This document shows, one piece after another, positions 1-9,142 of a stretch of 17,618 nucleotides of DNA; positions within the stretch are counted from its first letter, which is position 1; the number at the start of each line of letters is the position of its first letter. The notes beneath the pieces are model-generated. The model searched no databases and was not told the DNA's origin. It worked only from the letters and a program-made list of their open reading frames with translations. The stretch lies in NCBI GenBank assembly GCA_040757115.1, contig JBFLYA010000070.1:1-17618 (forward strand), read 5' to 3'. This DNA comes from a bacterium. Its GTDB lineage: Bacteria; UBA9089; CG2-30-40-21; SBAY01. Made by a program: the position numbers and the translations under genes.

Positions 1-6
1 AGGAGG
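1..6 (+). promoter_or_regulatory. Shine-Dalgarno site deciding the start of the giant Rhs gene
   Basis: AGGAGG is a perfect Shine-Dalgarno core and ends 9 nt before ATG at 16. An in-frame TTG at 7 touches the site directly and is too close to be used, so the start is placed at 16. The promoter must lie upstream of the window. Confidence 0.8.
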
Positions 7-15
7 TTGGTTAAA

Positions 16-3000
16 ATGTTAAAACAAAATAAGAGTTGTAAGTATAAGAGAGAGAGAGATTACGAAAGAAAAGAAGTTTTAAGTGGAGGTTTTTTATGTT
101 TTTTAAGCAGGCTGATAGTATTAATTGCCTGCTTTATTTTTGCCTTGTCAGATAAGGCTTATAGCGATACTTATGAATCTTCACAAAATAGTCCTATCTC
201 GGCGATAGCTCCTTTATCCTTTGGTAGTGGTCCTCTACCACAGGCATCAGATTTTCAAACCCGGATACAGGGTAATGGAGCAAATTTATATACCGGGGAT
301 ATGAATTTACCTATTCCTTTATTTACAGTGCCAGGCAGAGGTGGTCTAAATTACCCGATTAACCTTTCTTATCAAGCCGGGATTAAAGTTGACCAGGGGG
401 CATCCTGGGTTGGGTTGGGCTGGGATTTAATACCAGAAGCGATTACTCGAAATGTAATCGGTTACCCCGATGACTACTTAAAAAGTGAAGCTGAACTTAA
501 AATCTCTGAAAAAAAATTTATAAAAAATATCGATGGATTTCTATACACAACTGATACAACCTCCTATGTTATCGAGAATGATCCTAATGTATATGTAGCT
601 TATGATAATAATTTCTATGGAACTCCTCGTGGTACACAATTAAAAAGTTATTCCTTCTCTCTTCAGGAACCTGCAAGTATCAAGATTAATGCTACATGTA
701 GACATCAATATCCCACAAATTATTATTGGTATGAACTTACTATCATATTTGATGGAGAAAAAGTATTATATTATGATGCTTACCTGGGGCCAGAAACTCA
801 TTATTACTGGAAAGATTTCACCGTAAATGTTGACTATGTTGCTCCAGGAAGTCATACTGTTGAATGGTGGATGTATGCTCGTAAAGAAGGTGACAGTAAT
901 GGTGCTGAGATGAAAGATGCCAAGATAGAAGCTGTTAAACATGTTTGTGATACAGCTACTCCAGATGTTTTTTCTCTATCAGGAAAAAGATTAATTATGA
1001 CTGGCAATCCGAATAATCGTAAATTTCATCTACAAAAGACTCAAGGTAGAACCTCATCTGAGTTACAAATAGATGATGCCATTAAAATTGAGTATGGGAC
1101 TGATTCTGCTACTGGTGTTATTAATTTCTTTATAGTTACTGCCGTAGATGGAACTAAATACATCTATAATTATCCAGTGTATATAAAAAATCAAAACTCA
1201 AATTCTATCACAAAAGAGGGGAAGAATACACAGTTAGGTACTACCATATATTACAAAAGCAAAATTACTACTACAACTTTTAATAAGCCTTATCCTTATG
1301 CCTGGTTATTAACCGCTATCCTTTCTCCAGATTACATAGATGTGAATAATAACCATCTCCCTGATTTAGAAGATAGTGGTAATTGGATAAGGTTTAATTA
1401 TGTCAAAGATGCCACTGATTATCGTTTTAAATACCCTTATAGTGGAGATTATACCGATGCACCGTTTGGTGGTAATATGGCTATTGAAAGTTTGCGGGAA
1501 TTATTTCATCTTGAATCCATTGAGACACCTACACATATCGCCTATTTTGATGTGGCTACTGATAGACAGGATGTTAGAGAATATAATGGTGCCAGACATC
1601 CGGTAAGATTAAAAGAGGTGAGATTATATCATCGAAATACCTTTGATCTAAATAACCCGGATGCAGTTATCCAGAGTACCTATTTTGATTATGATTATTC
1701 CTTATGTCAAGGGACACCAGATTCCGCAAGTGGTAAACTAACATTACAAAACATTACTCAATATGGTCAAGGTGGTAAGGCAAAGGGTGAGGCTTTACCA
1801 CCAACAGCCTTTACCTATCACCCAGATAACCCAAATTGGGATAAATACAAATGGGACTGCTGGGGATATTATTACGAGAATGGCTCTGAAGGGAATCATA
1901 ACCTTGAAGGTAAATCAGATGGATTAAAACCCTGGGCCTGGTCTGTGAGCAAAGTAATTTTGCCTACCGGAGGTTCTATTGAATGGGAATATGAATCAGA
2001 TGATTATGGCATTGAAGGGGAAAGTAAAGTAAAATATGGCGGTGGAGTTAGGATTAGAACAGTAACAACTGATGATGGCTTAGGGAATAAATTCTCTACA
2101 AGATATTTATATAAGACGAATGATGTCGATTGGAGTAATAGTAACAGTAGTGGATTTGCTTCGGTAGAGCCTCCGCCATTTTCTACTTCAACTCCTTCTC
2201 TTTATACCCTTGAGTCTCCTCAAGAACAATCTTATGTGGGCTATAAGAAAGTAACTGCTATTCCGGGATATGAGTCCCATACCCCTACTAAAACTTCTCA
2301 TGGTTATATAGTTCGTGAATTTACCGGGTGGCAAGAAAAAACTGTGCTGTATGATGGTCCTAGTTGGAAAATAGAAAATGATTTTCAGTGGCGATGTATA
2401 AAAACACTTAATATTAAATTAGACCATAAAGCAAAACTCAAAATTAGCTGCTATGGAATACAAACTAATGGGGATTATGCCTATCAAGTCAAGATAATAG
2501 TAGACGGTAACGAGGTATATTCTCAATATGTTGGGGGAAGAACATATAATGATGTGGGGCGACGTTTTACAACAAAAGAAATAGAAGTTTCTCCAGGTGC
2601 TCATAAAATTGAATTCTGGGGAGAAGCGGATAAATATGTTGCCTATCTGAGTAATTTTAGTATATTTTGGGATTATTATCAGGATATAGAATATAAAAGG
2701 GGAATACTAAAAACTACTAAATTTTATGACTCTTTAAACAATCTTACTAAATCAGTAGAATATAGCTATAAATTTGATGAACAGGTAAAATGGTCAAACG
2801 ACAAAGAAAATTTAACCAGTGGCTGGGCAAAACTGGATAAGGTAGAGACAACTATTGATGGCATCACTACCACCACAGAATACGAATATCATCCCGCTAA
2901 CGGCTTAATTAGTAAGAAGATTGAAAGAGGTAATAATGAGGATAGAATCACTCAAATTACCTATGCTTTTGACCCATATCCTATTCCTAATGGTAGTTTT

Positions 3001-6000
3001 GAAAGTTGGGATGGAAAATCACCTATAGATTGGACAAGCAATGGATTTATTCCATCAGATGAAGCCCCTGAAGGTTTAAGAGATGCTTACGAAGGTGTCA
3101 GGAGTGCTTGTAGTGTTCTTTCATTTGGTAATATTATTCCTACTCTATTAATAGGCCTTATTTGTGAAATTCGAGATGATTCAAATAATTTGCTTACAAC
3201 GGTCTATTATCGTGAGGATGACTTAACAGATAATTGGAGAGAGTTTACAATAAATTTAAACCAATTTAAAGGCAAAAGGGGTAGAATTATCTTTTATGGA
3301 CTTAACAACAATACCCTTACTTCTGATCTTTTCGACTTAGACGGTAATCTTAAGTTTTGGGGCAAAAAGTTTCGTGGCAAAATAGAAAACAAAAACTATC
3401 TTGCTGTTTTTGTTGATTGCTGTGAAATTACAGGTTCTACTCAACCATATAGTAATAATATGAAGACTAAACATATGTTAAGTCAAATATATAAGAAAGC
3501 AATTTATGATAATAATGCCCTGGTAGATTTATCTATAACTTCCTGGAGTGATAATTTTGATAGTGGACAGATATATCCCAAAACAAGCTACAAATGGTTG
3601 GATAAGAATAAAGATGGTCAATTTCTTACTCAATATCAGGAGCTTGACGATAACCCTGAACTTATCTGTACCTCAAGATTCCTAAAATACGATGCTTACG
3701 GTAACTTACTCAAAGAAGTAGATACCAATAATGGCACTACTACATATTTCTATGGTGATAATTCCAAACCTTATAAAGAACCTGAAGCTGACGGTACATA
3801 CAATGATATTAATGGCGGTGGTTACTTCGCACATGCCTATCTTACCGCAGTTCAAAATGCCTTAGGACATACTGCTACTACTTTCTACAACCACGATACG
3901 ACTATTGGAACTGTCACAGATGCTAATGGTGTTTCTACCATTTATCTCTATGATAATTTTGGCAGATTGAAAAAGGAAGTAAAACCAGGTGATACTATTG
4001 AGTCGCCTACGGTAGAGTATGATTATTACTATGCCCTCACCAAAGGTTTGCTTGGCTATGTCAAGCATGAGAAGCCTACTCCTTATGAATCCTCTCCTCC
4101 CTTTCCACTTTCTCCTTCTCCTCCACAAGAGGAATCACAGAACGCTAATCTGAATATGATAACTATCTGGCAAAAACTCGAAGGGACTAAAACTATCCAG
4201 GTTAGAAAACATTATGATGGTTTAGGAAGATTACTTCGCACTGAAGCTGAAAATACTAATAATAGTTCTATTGAATCTTATTCCCAAAAATGGGAAAAGG
4301 ACTGGAGTAGTTGTCAGCTAAGTAATATCACTACTGAAAATGAAAATTTAGTCTTAGCAAAGTTCACCGGAGGATATAATTATCTCTCGGTTTATGCGGA
4401 GACTCGACATGGAAGTAGCTATGAGTATAACCTTTCTCTATCAGATTCCAGTTATAAAATGGACAAATGGTGGAGGACAAATCTTCAACAACATCGCAGT
4501 TATGATAATGGAACAGCTATAGATTATGTTAATAATGTGCTTCGAATAAGGTTTCGTTGTGATGGTAGTAAGTGGACTCATAAGGCTTATTATGGTGCTA
4601 CATATCATGTTGAAGGTAACAAGTATTACAATCAAGGCACTGTCATCTCTCAGCCTATATACTGTGGAGAGGTAGGCTCCTGGGGTAAGTTTGAGACAGA
4701 GGTAGAGGGGCATATTTTCTGGAGGCTTCCCCAAGGTATGTGTATAATGCCGCCTTTGGGAGGTTGGGGACCATCAATAACCTTTTATACCCAAAGTAGT
4801 GATAATGGGATAGATTGGGAAGACTGGCAACAGGTAGCCGATGGAGATGATGGAATTAAGTCTTCCGTTAAGCGATATATTCGTTGGAAGGCTTCTTTTC
4901 TTGAAAGTGAAGGGAAAACTGCTGTTTTAAAAAATGTTATTATAAACTGGAATATAAAAGTAGATAATGACATCATTAGCGATATTGAATACAATAAATT
5001 GGGTTTAAAAGAAAAAGTATTTAAACCCTATATCGAGAAAGAAGGGAGAGGAGGATATACCAACTACATCTATGAGTCAAACCCATTAGCCCGTATCTCT
5101 CAGGTGATTTATCCAGATAATAGCACGGTGACAACTTCATATAGTAACGACGGTCAGAATCGCATAGTTACTGTGAAGGATGAAAATAACCAGTGGACGC
5201 AAACTAAATTCGATAAATTAGGGAATATGATTGAGAAACAAACTGACTCTATTGATGGTATTACCTTCAATAACTCTACTACCTATGAATACGACATACT
5301 GGGCAATCTTCTTAAAGTATCTGACCCTAAAGGAAATACAACTGAATTTAGGTATGATACATTAGGCCAACTTATCAAAAAGAACCATCCTGATACGGGC
5401 ATAACCGAATATCGTTACGATAATAATGGCAATCTGCAGTTTAAACGAGATGCATTGCATACCCAAGAAGGTTTATGGGTAGAATATCGTTATGACCTCC
5501 TCAATAGACTTACCCAAAAAGGTGTCCTTAACTACTCTGGAGATAATCCCTATGAGGCACAAAACTTTGAGTCAAAGGTAGATTACCTCTATGACGGTAA
5601 GCATTCTTATGCACCTCAAGGGGATAACTATCCCATCGGTAACCTTACCCGAATGATAGATGGGGTAGGGACAACGACCTATTACTATGATGTTAGAGCC
5701 AGATTGGTCAGACAGGAACAGTTCCTTAGTGGTGCTAACTATGTTACCAGATATTCATATGATTCTGGAGATAATATCATATCCATCACCGACCCGGCGG
5801 GTAAAGTAACTAATTACTCTTATAACCACCTCAATCAACTTACTTCACTCAATATTAACGACATCGGTTCTGTTACATATACCTATACCCCAGAATCTGC
5901 GGTAGATAATATTAACTTTGCTAATGGCATCACCACTAAATACTCATATTATCCGCGTGGTTGGATAAAGATAATTGATACCCAAAAAGCCAGTAACCTT

Positions 6001-8754
6001 ATCTTTCAACGATTATTTACTTATGACCCATCTGGTAATCTCAAACAGGAATATTCAGACGCTACCGGGACGACAGCATTTGCCAATTATACCTATGATA
6101 ACCTGAATAGACTTACGGCTATAGAGTATACACCCGTAGATTATAAAGATATAACCTATGGATATGATAAAGCAGGAAATCGACTTAGCTCACAGGTTCA
6201 ATCTGAGCCAGTCCGTAACTATATCTATACCTCTAATCGCCTTAAATCAGATGGGGTTTATAGTTATGAGTATTATCCAAATGGTAATCTGAAGTCTAAA
6301 TCAGGTCAAGGAGAGGTTATTACTTATTACTATGATTATGAGAATAATCTGATTATGATTGGTAAAAATGGATTTTTGGAAGAGCGGTATGTATATGATG
6401 GGGATGGAAGACGGGTAGAGAAGATAAAAGGCGAGGATGTTACTATATACCATTATGACCTTTCAGATAGGGTATTATGTGAGATGAAGGGAAAGACAGA
6501 GGTTAAACAAACAGTTTCTTTAAAATATAATATTTCTAAGACCGATTATCAATGGATAGAAACTACACAGGCTACCGGTATAACCGGAGATGACCAGACG
6601 ATATTGTTTAATCTACCATTTAAGTTCAAGTTTTATGGCTATGAGTATGATAAGGTCTATGTCTGTAGTAATGGTTTTTTAAGTTTTACCTCAAATTCAA
6701 GGAGATATAGGGCAGATAACATCCCTAATTCAAGTGACCCAAATGCCTTAGTCGCACCATTCTGGCGGGATTTAGACCCAAGAAAAGGAGGCAGCATTAC
6801 TTACATAAGTAATAATGAGAGACTTGTCGTTAGCTGGGATAATGTCTCTCTTTATTCACCACGAGGTAATTACCAGACATTTCAGGTTATACTTAATAAA
6901 GATGGCACGATTACATTTCAGTATAAAGACTTGCAAGGAGTGGACGAGAGAGTTGTAGTTGGGATAGAAAATCAAGCAGGGAGTGAAGGAGAGGCGTATG
7001 ATTGGAATTCACTTGAAAATGGTCTGGCACTAAAGATTCAAGCACTAACAGGCAAAGAGGCTATTCCAAAAGAAGAGGTTAAATATGAGATGGCGGAGAT
7101 TAACTATGACTGGATAGAAACTGATACACCATCCGGGATTATCTATGATGATCAGAACGAACCTTTTAACTTACCATTTACCTTTAGTTACTATGGCAAG
7201 GATTACGATAAGGTAAATGTATGCAGTAATGGTTTCTTGAGTTTTACATCAAGAAGCACGGCTTATTGGTCATACTGGCTAAACATTCCTGACAATCAGG
7301 ACCCAAATGCCATGATAGCACCATTTTTTAGAGACCTGAATCCAGGAGTTGGTGGTAAGATTACATATAAGGATTTAGGTGATAAGTGGGTAATGAGTTG
7401 GGAAGATATACCGTTGTACTGGCCACGGGATAAAAAAGAGACATTTCAGGTAATACTGAATGTAGACGGTTCGATTATATTTCAGTATAAAGACCTACAA
7501 CATGTAGATTCTTATGTAAAAGCAGGGATAGAAGATGAGCGAGGAAAGGAAGGAATAGGAATTAGTCAGACATCACTTGCCAATGGCAAGGCTTATGAGA
7601 TAGTGCGGGTAGTCCAGAAGTTAGAATCACCACCTGCAGAGAAGGTAACTATTACCAGTAAGACCTCGTATGTCTATGGTAATGGGCAGTTAGTGGCGAA
7701 GCTACAGGAAGAACCAATTAACTCTGCTCCCAAGATTTATTACTACCATAATGACCACTTAGGTTCAGCAAGGGTGATTACGGATAAGGACGGCAAGGTA
7801 GTCGAGCAGTATTTCTATTATCCCTTTGGTGGTGGCGGACCTGCGGGCGGACCGACATTTACTGGCAAGGAGCTGGATGACAGCGGCCTATTCTACTTCG
7901 GCGCCAGATACTACGACCCGGCATTGGGGAGGTTTATCTCACCGGATCCAATACAGGTGCCAGGAGAGAATATCTATGTCTATTGTGCCAACAATCCATT
8001 GAAGTATGTAGACCCAAATGGGGAATGGTTCTGGGAAGTTGTACATTTCTTATGGAATGTTTACAGAGCTTATACAATTGGTAGGTCGATTTACAATGCA
8101 TATCAATACGGTGGCTGGGAATATGCATTAATGAGTGCTGGTAGTAGCTGGATGTTTAATCAATTCAGTGCGGGGATAAGTGCAGGAATAGATTTTGGTG
8201 ATTGGGGAGGAGCATTAGGAGATATACTTGAGTTAAGTGTAGAAAGGGCGATATACGGCGGAGTAGGAGCAGCGATGTATGGTGGAGATTTCTGGGAAGG
8301 GGCAAAAGCAGGCGCAATTAGTGGTGCTAAATTCGGTGCGATAGGATACCTCGTTGGTAATCCTGCTGACCCAACTGATTCATGCTATGGAGTTAATTCC
8401 TTTGTAGGAGGAGTAATAGGAAAAGAAGTAATAAAAAGAGCTCCGAGAGCATGGAATCTACTAAAAAATGTGATAAATAAGATTAAGGGGAAATTTGGGA
8501 AGGGGGAAGCAAAGTGGCAATTTGGGAAGGATAAGTCTTTAACTAAATGGCAAAATCAAATGAGAACCAGAGGTTGGACTGAGAAACAAATTACTGAAGC
8601 AATAGAAAGAGGAATTCGTGTGCCAGCAGTTAATAAAATAAATCCAGCAAATGGAGCAACTCGCTTTATTCATCCAGAAACTGGAAAATCAGTCGTTATT
8701 GATAATGTAACTAAAGAAATTATACATATTGGAGGGAAAGGTTTTGTCTATTAA
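16..8754 (+). CDS. Giant secreted Rhs/YD-repeat toxin with colicin E5-like RNase tip (2912 aa)
   Basis: This is the only cassette in the window with a complete head. Residues 1-50 form a long basic n-region, a hydrophobic segment (about 26-45) and a possible AYS signal cleavage site. Residues ~79-139 resemble the SpvB/Rhs N-terminal plug (GIKVDQGASWVGLGW). Several beta-rich, carbohydrate-binding-like stretches follow (about 200-300, 784-885, 991-1135, 1585-1650), with a proline-rich linker near 1361-1380. YD repeats are densest at ~1690-2150. Two tandem nidogen-like domains occupy about 2173-2344 and 2362-2530 (each with a CSNGFLSFTS strand). The Rhs core end follows: HNDHLGSARVITD (~2577), FTGKELDDSGLFYFGARYYD (~2615) and the PLKYVDPNG self-cleavage-type motif (Pro 2661, Asp 2666). 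The tip is a Gly/Ala-rich hydrophobic stretch and then an E5-like RNase. Inferred role: a shell enclosing a toxin delivered to competitors. The export route and target cell are not visible. Confidence 0.92.
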   Translation: MLKQNKSCKYKRERDYERKEVLSGGFLCFLSRLIVLIACFIFALSDKAYSDTYESSQNSPISAIAPLSFGSGPLPQASDFQTRIQGNGANLYTGDMNLPIPLFTVPGRGGLNYPINLSYQAGIKVDQGASWVGLGWDLIPEAITRNVIGYPDDYLKSEAELKISEKKFIKNIDGFLYTTDTTSYVIENDPNVYVAYDNNFYGTPRGTQLKSYSFSLQEPASIKINATCRHQYPTNYYWYELTIIFDGEKVLYYDAYLGPETHYYWKDFTVNVDYVAPGSHTVEWWMYARKEGDSNGAEMKDAKIEAVKHVCDTATPDVFSLSGKRLIMTGNPNNRKFHLQKTQGRTSSELQIDDAIKIEYGTDSATGVINFFIVTAVDGTKYIYNYPVYIKNQNSNSITKEGKNTQLGTTIYYKSKITTTTFNKPYPYAWLLTAILSPDYIDVNNNHLPDLEDSGNWIRFNYVKDATDYRFKYPYSGDYTDAPFGGNMAIESLRELFHLESIETPTHIAYFDVATDRQDVREYNGARHPVRLKEVRLYHRNTFDLNNPDAVIQSTYFDYDYSLCQGTPDSASGKLTLQNITQYGQGGKAKGEALPPTAFTYHPDNPNWDKYKWDCWGYYYENGSEGNHNLEGKSDGLKPWAWSVSKVILPTGGSIEWEYESDDYGIEGESKVKYGGGVRIRTVTTDDGLGNKFSTRYLYKTNDVDWSNSNSSGFASVEPPPFSTSTPSLYTLESPQEQSYVGYKKVTAIPGYESHTPTKTSHGYIVREFTGWQEKTVLYDGPSWKIENDFQWRCIKTLNIKLDHKAKLKISCYGIQTNGDYAYQVKIIVDGNEVYSQYVGGRTYNDVGRRFTTKEIEVSPGAHKIEFWGEADKYVAYLSNFSIFWDYYQDIEYKRGILKTTKFYDSLNNLTKSVEYSYKFDEQVKWSNDKENLTSGWAKLDKVETTIDGITTTTEYEYHPANGLISKKIERGNNEDRITQITYAFDPYPIPNGSFESWDGKSPIDWTSNGFIPSDEAPEGLRDAYEGVRSACSVLSFGNIIPTLLIGLICEIRDDSNNLLTTVYYREDDLTDNWREFTINLNQFKGKRGRIIFYGLNNNTLTSDLFDLDGNLKFWGKKFRGKIENKNYLAVFVDCCEITGSTQPYSNNMKTKHMLSQIYKKAIYDNNALVDLSITSWSDNFDSGQIYPKTSYKWLDKNKDGQFLTQYQELDDNPELICTSRFLKYDAYGNLLKEVDTNNGTTTYFYGDNSKPYKEPEADGTYNDINGGGYFAHAYLTAVQNALGHTATTFYNHDTTIGTVTDANGVSTIYLYDNFGRLKKEVKPGDTIESPTVEYDYYYALTKGLLGYVKHEKPTPYESSPPFPLSPSPPQEESQNANLNMITIWQKLEGTKTIQVRKHYDGLGRLLRTEAENTNNSSIESYSQKWEKDWSSCQLSNITTENENLVLAKFTGGYNYLSVYAETRHGSSYEYNLSLSDSSYKMDKWWRTNLQQHRSYDNGTAIDYVNNVLRIRFRCDGSKWTHKAYYGATYHVEGNKYYNQGTVISQPIYCGEVGSWGKFETEVEGHIFWRLPQGMCIMPPLGGWGPSITFYTQSSDNGIDWEDWQQVADGDDGIKSSVKRYIRWKASFLESEGKTAVLKNVIINWNIKVDNDIISDIEYNKLGLKEKVFKPYIEKEGRGGYTNYIYESNPLARISQVIYPDNSTVTTSYSNDGQNRIVTVKDENNQWTQTKFDKLGNMIEKQTDSIDGITFNNSTTYEYDILGNLLKVSDPKGNTTEFRYDTLGQLIKKNHPDTGITEYRYDNNGNLQFKRDALHTQEGLWVEYRYDLLNRLTQKGVLNYSGDNPYEAQNFESKVDYLYDGKHSYAPQGDNYPIGNLTRMIDGVGTTTYYYDVRARLVRQEQFLSGANYVTRYSYDSGDNIISITDPAGKVTNYSYNHLNQLTSLNINDIGSVTYTYTPESAVDNINFANGITTKYSYYPRGWIKIIDTQKASNLIFQRLFTYDPSGNLKQEYSDATGTTAFANYTYDNLNRLTAIEYTPVDYKDITYGYDKAGNRLSSQVQSEPVRNYIYTSNRLKSDGVYSYEYYPNGNLKSKSGQGEVITYYYDYENNLIMIGKNGFLEERYVYDGDGRRVEKIKGEDVTIYHYDLSDRVLCEMKGKTEVKQTVSLKYNISKTDYQWIETTQATGITGDDQTILFNLPFKFKFYGYEYDKVYVCSNGFLSFTSNSRRYRADNIPNSSDPNALVAPFWRDLDPRKGGSITYISNNERLVVSWDNVSLYSPRGNYQTFQVILNKDGTITFQYKDLQGVDERVVVGIENQAGSEGEAYDWNSLENGLALKIQALTGKEAIPKEEVKYEMAEINYDWIETDTPSGIIYDDQNEPFNLPFTFSYYGKDYDKVNVCSNGFLSFTSRSTAYWSYWLNIPDNQDPNAMIAPFFRDLNPGVGGKITYKDLGDKWVMSWEDIPLYWPRDKKETFQVILNVDGSIIFQYKDLQHVDSYVKAGIEDERGKEGIGISQTSLANGKAYEIVRVVQKLESPPAEKVTITSKTSYVYGNGQLVAKLQEEPINSAPKIYYYHNDHLGSARVITDKDGKVVEQYFYYPFGGGGPAGGPTFTGKELDDSGLFYFGARYYDPALGRFISPDPIQVPGENIYVYCANNPLKYVDPNGEWFWEVVHFLWNVYRAYTIGRSIYNAYQYGGWEYALMSAGSSWMFNQFSAGISAGIDFGDWGGALGDILELSVERAIYGGVGAAMYGGDFWEGAKAGAISGAKFGAIGYLVGNPADPTDSCYGVNSFVGGVIGKEVIKRAPRAWNLLKNVINKIKGKFGKGEAKWQFGKDKSLTKWQNQMRTRGWTEKQITEAIERGIRVPAVNKINPANGATRFIHPETGKSVVIDNVTKEIIHIGGKGFVY
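7315..8028 (+). repeat. Core-end homology block, copy 1 (in the expressed gene)
   Basis: This coding stretch runs from the middle of the second nidogen-like domain (IAPFFRDLNP) through the Rhs core end to DPNGEW. It is repeated at 9337, 11114, 13030 and 16492. The distance from the first shared Ala codon to the Asp codon of DPNG is exactly 693 bp in all five copies. The block provides long direct homology for in-frame exchange of toxin tips. Confidence 0.95.
8560..8751 (+). other. Colicin E5-like tRNA anticodon nuclease domain (toxin tip of the main Rhs protein)
   Basis: The last ~65 residues contain RGWTEKQI (Arg at residue 2852), an N-GATRF-HP block, and GKSVVIDNVTKEIIHIGG at the C-terminus. 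From memory of colicin E5 this matches its catalytic domain in order and spacing: RGWTEDDI, then an AT-V segment, then a KYVVVNDRTGEV strand. Colicin E5 cleaves queuosine-type tRNAs (Tyr, His, Asn, Asp) in the anticodon loop. That this tip has the same substrate is inference. It would act in the cytoplasm of the target cell. Confidence 0.8.
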
Positions 8755-8986
8755 GAATGAAAAAAAAGAAGAGATATATATCCCATTACTAAATGAGGGA
8801 GTTGATGTTTTTAGACCTACTTTGGGTATTGAAATAGAGAAAAATATTTTTAAAGTGCTTCCAATAGAAAAATATGATCCAGAAGATGAAAGATGGAAAT
8901 TTTTGCCTGGAAGTATTGTTAGATGTAAAAAAGAGATTCGGGAAGGAAAAGAGATATTAATTGCAACAGAACTCCAGAACTCCTGA
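8744..8986 (+). CDS. Probable immunity protein for the E5-like tip (80 aa)
   Basis: A small acidic soluble protein with no signal peptide or membrane segment, so cytoplasmic, as expected for protection against a tRNase. The frame is open from a TTG at 8729, but TTG at 8744 is the better start: GGAGGG (8731-8736) lies 7 nt upstream, inside the toxin's last codons. The gene then overlaps the toxin stop by 11 bp, which implies translational coupling. Visible pattern: IPLLNEGVDVFRP near the N-terminus and an ED-RWKF-PGSIVRC block in the middle. I recall small proteins of this VDV-RP / W-F-PG-V type from other bacteria but cannot name the family with certainty. The immunity role rests on position. 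A leader repeat begins 4 nt after its stop, so this toxin-immunity pair forms the end of the expressed module. Confidence 0.7.
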   Translation: MSIKNEKKEEIYIPLLNEGVDVFRPTLGIEIEKNIFKVLPIEKYDPEDERWKFLPGSIVRCKKEIREGKEILIATELQNS

Positions 8987-8990
8987 CAGG

Positions 8991-9058
8991 AGGATGAAGA
9001 TCGCATCTTGAATTGTGAATTGACATGTTACATAACTTATTGTTAATAAAAGGAATAG
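8991..9058 (+). repeat. Leader repeat copy A (long form), detached from a cassette
   Basis: It begins AGGATGAAG and continues TCGCATCTTGAATTGTGAATTG through to GGAATAG, matching the leaders before cassettes 2 and 4. It keeps the 20-bp segment missing from copies C and E. After GGAATAG it diverges from the other copies, and a second boxA-like motif appears at 9103. It starts just after the immunity gene stop, so the repeat marks a module boundary. Confidence 0.85.
9020..9048 (+). promoter_or_regulatory. Sigma-70-like promoter in leader copy A
   Basis: TTGACA (9020-9025), a 17-nt spacer and TTAATA (9043-9048); reading TAATAA instead gives an 18-nt spacer. The -35 is consensus and the -10 is partial. 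In such AT-rich DNA this is a candidate only, but it recurs at the same place in copies D and F. Confidence 0.45.
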
Positions 9059-9102
9059 AGTGGTGAAAATTGGGGTTAGGCTTCGAGCAGAATTAACTAA
9101 AT

Positions 9103-9115
9103 TGCTCTTTGAAAA
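9103..9115 (+). promoter_or_regulatory. boxA-like antitermination motif, extra copy
   Basis: TGCTCTTTGAAAA resembles the boxA of rRNA leaders and spacers (TGCTCTTTAACA in E. coli; TGTTCTTTGAAAACT in Bacillus-type operons), which binds NusB-S10. The sequence before it (AATTAACTAAAT) resembles the other leaders. It is followed by a short stretch reading ACACGGATTACACTGATTT, which looks like a dispersed-repeat fragment. Confidence 0.45.
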
Positions 9116-9142
9116 CTTAAGACACGGATTACACTGATTTAT

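Noticed and set aside
7-15. TTG start for the giant Rhs protein, 9 nt upstream of the ATG
   Set aside because: It touches the AGGAGG site directly, leaving no spacing; ATG 16 has a 9-nt spacing.
3862-4128. Reverse-strand frames inside the giant Rhs gene (for example 3862-4128 and 4441-4734)
   Set aside because: They are antisense shadows of a continuous 2912-codon gene, without ribosome sites or recognisable domains.
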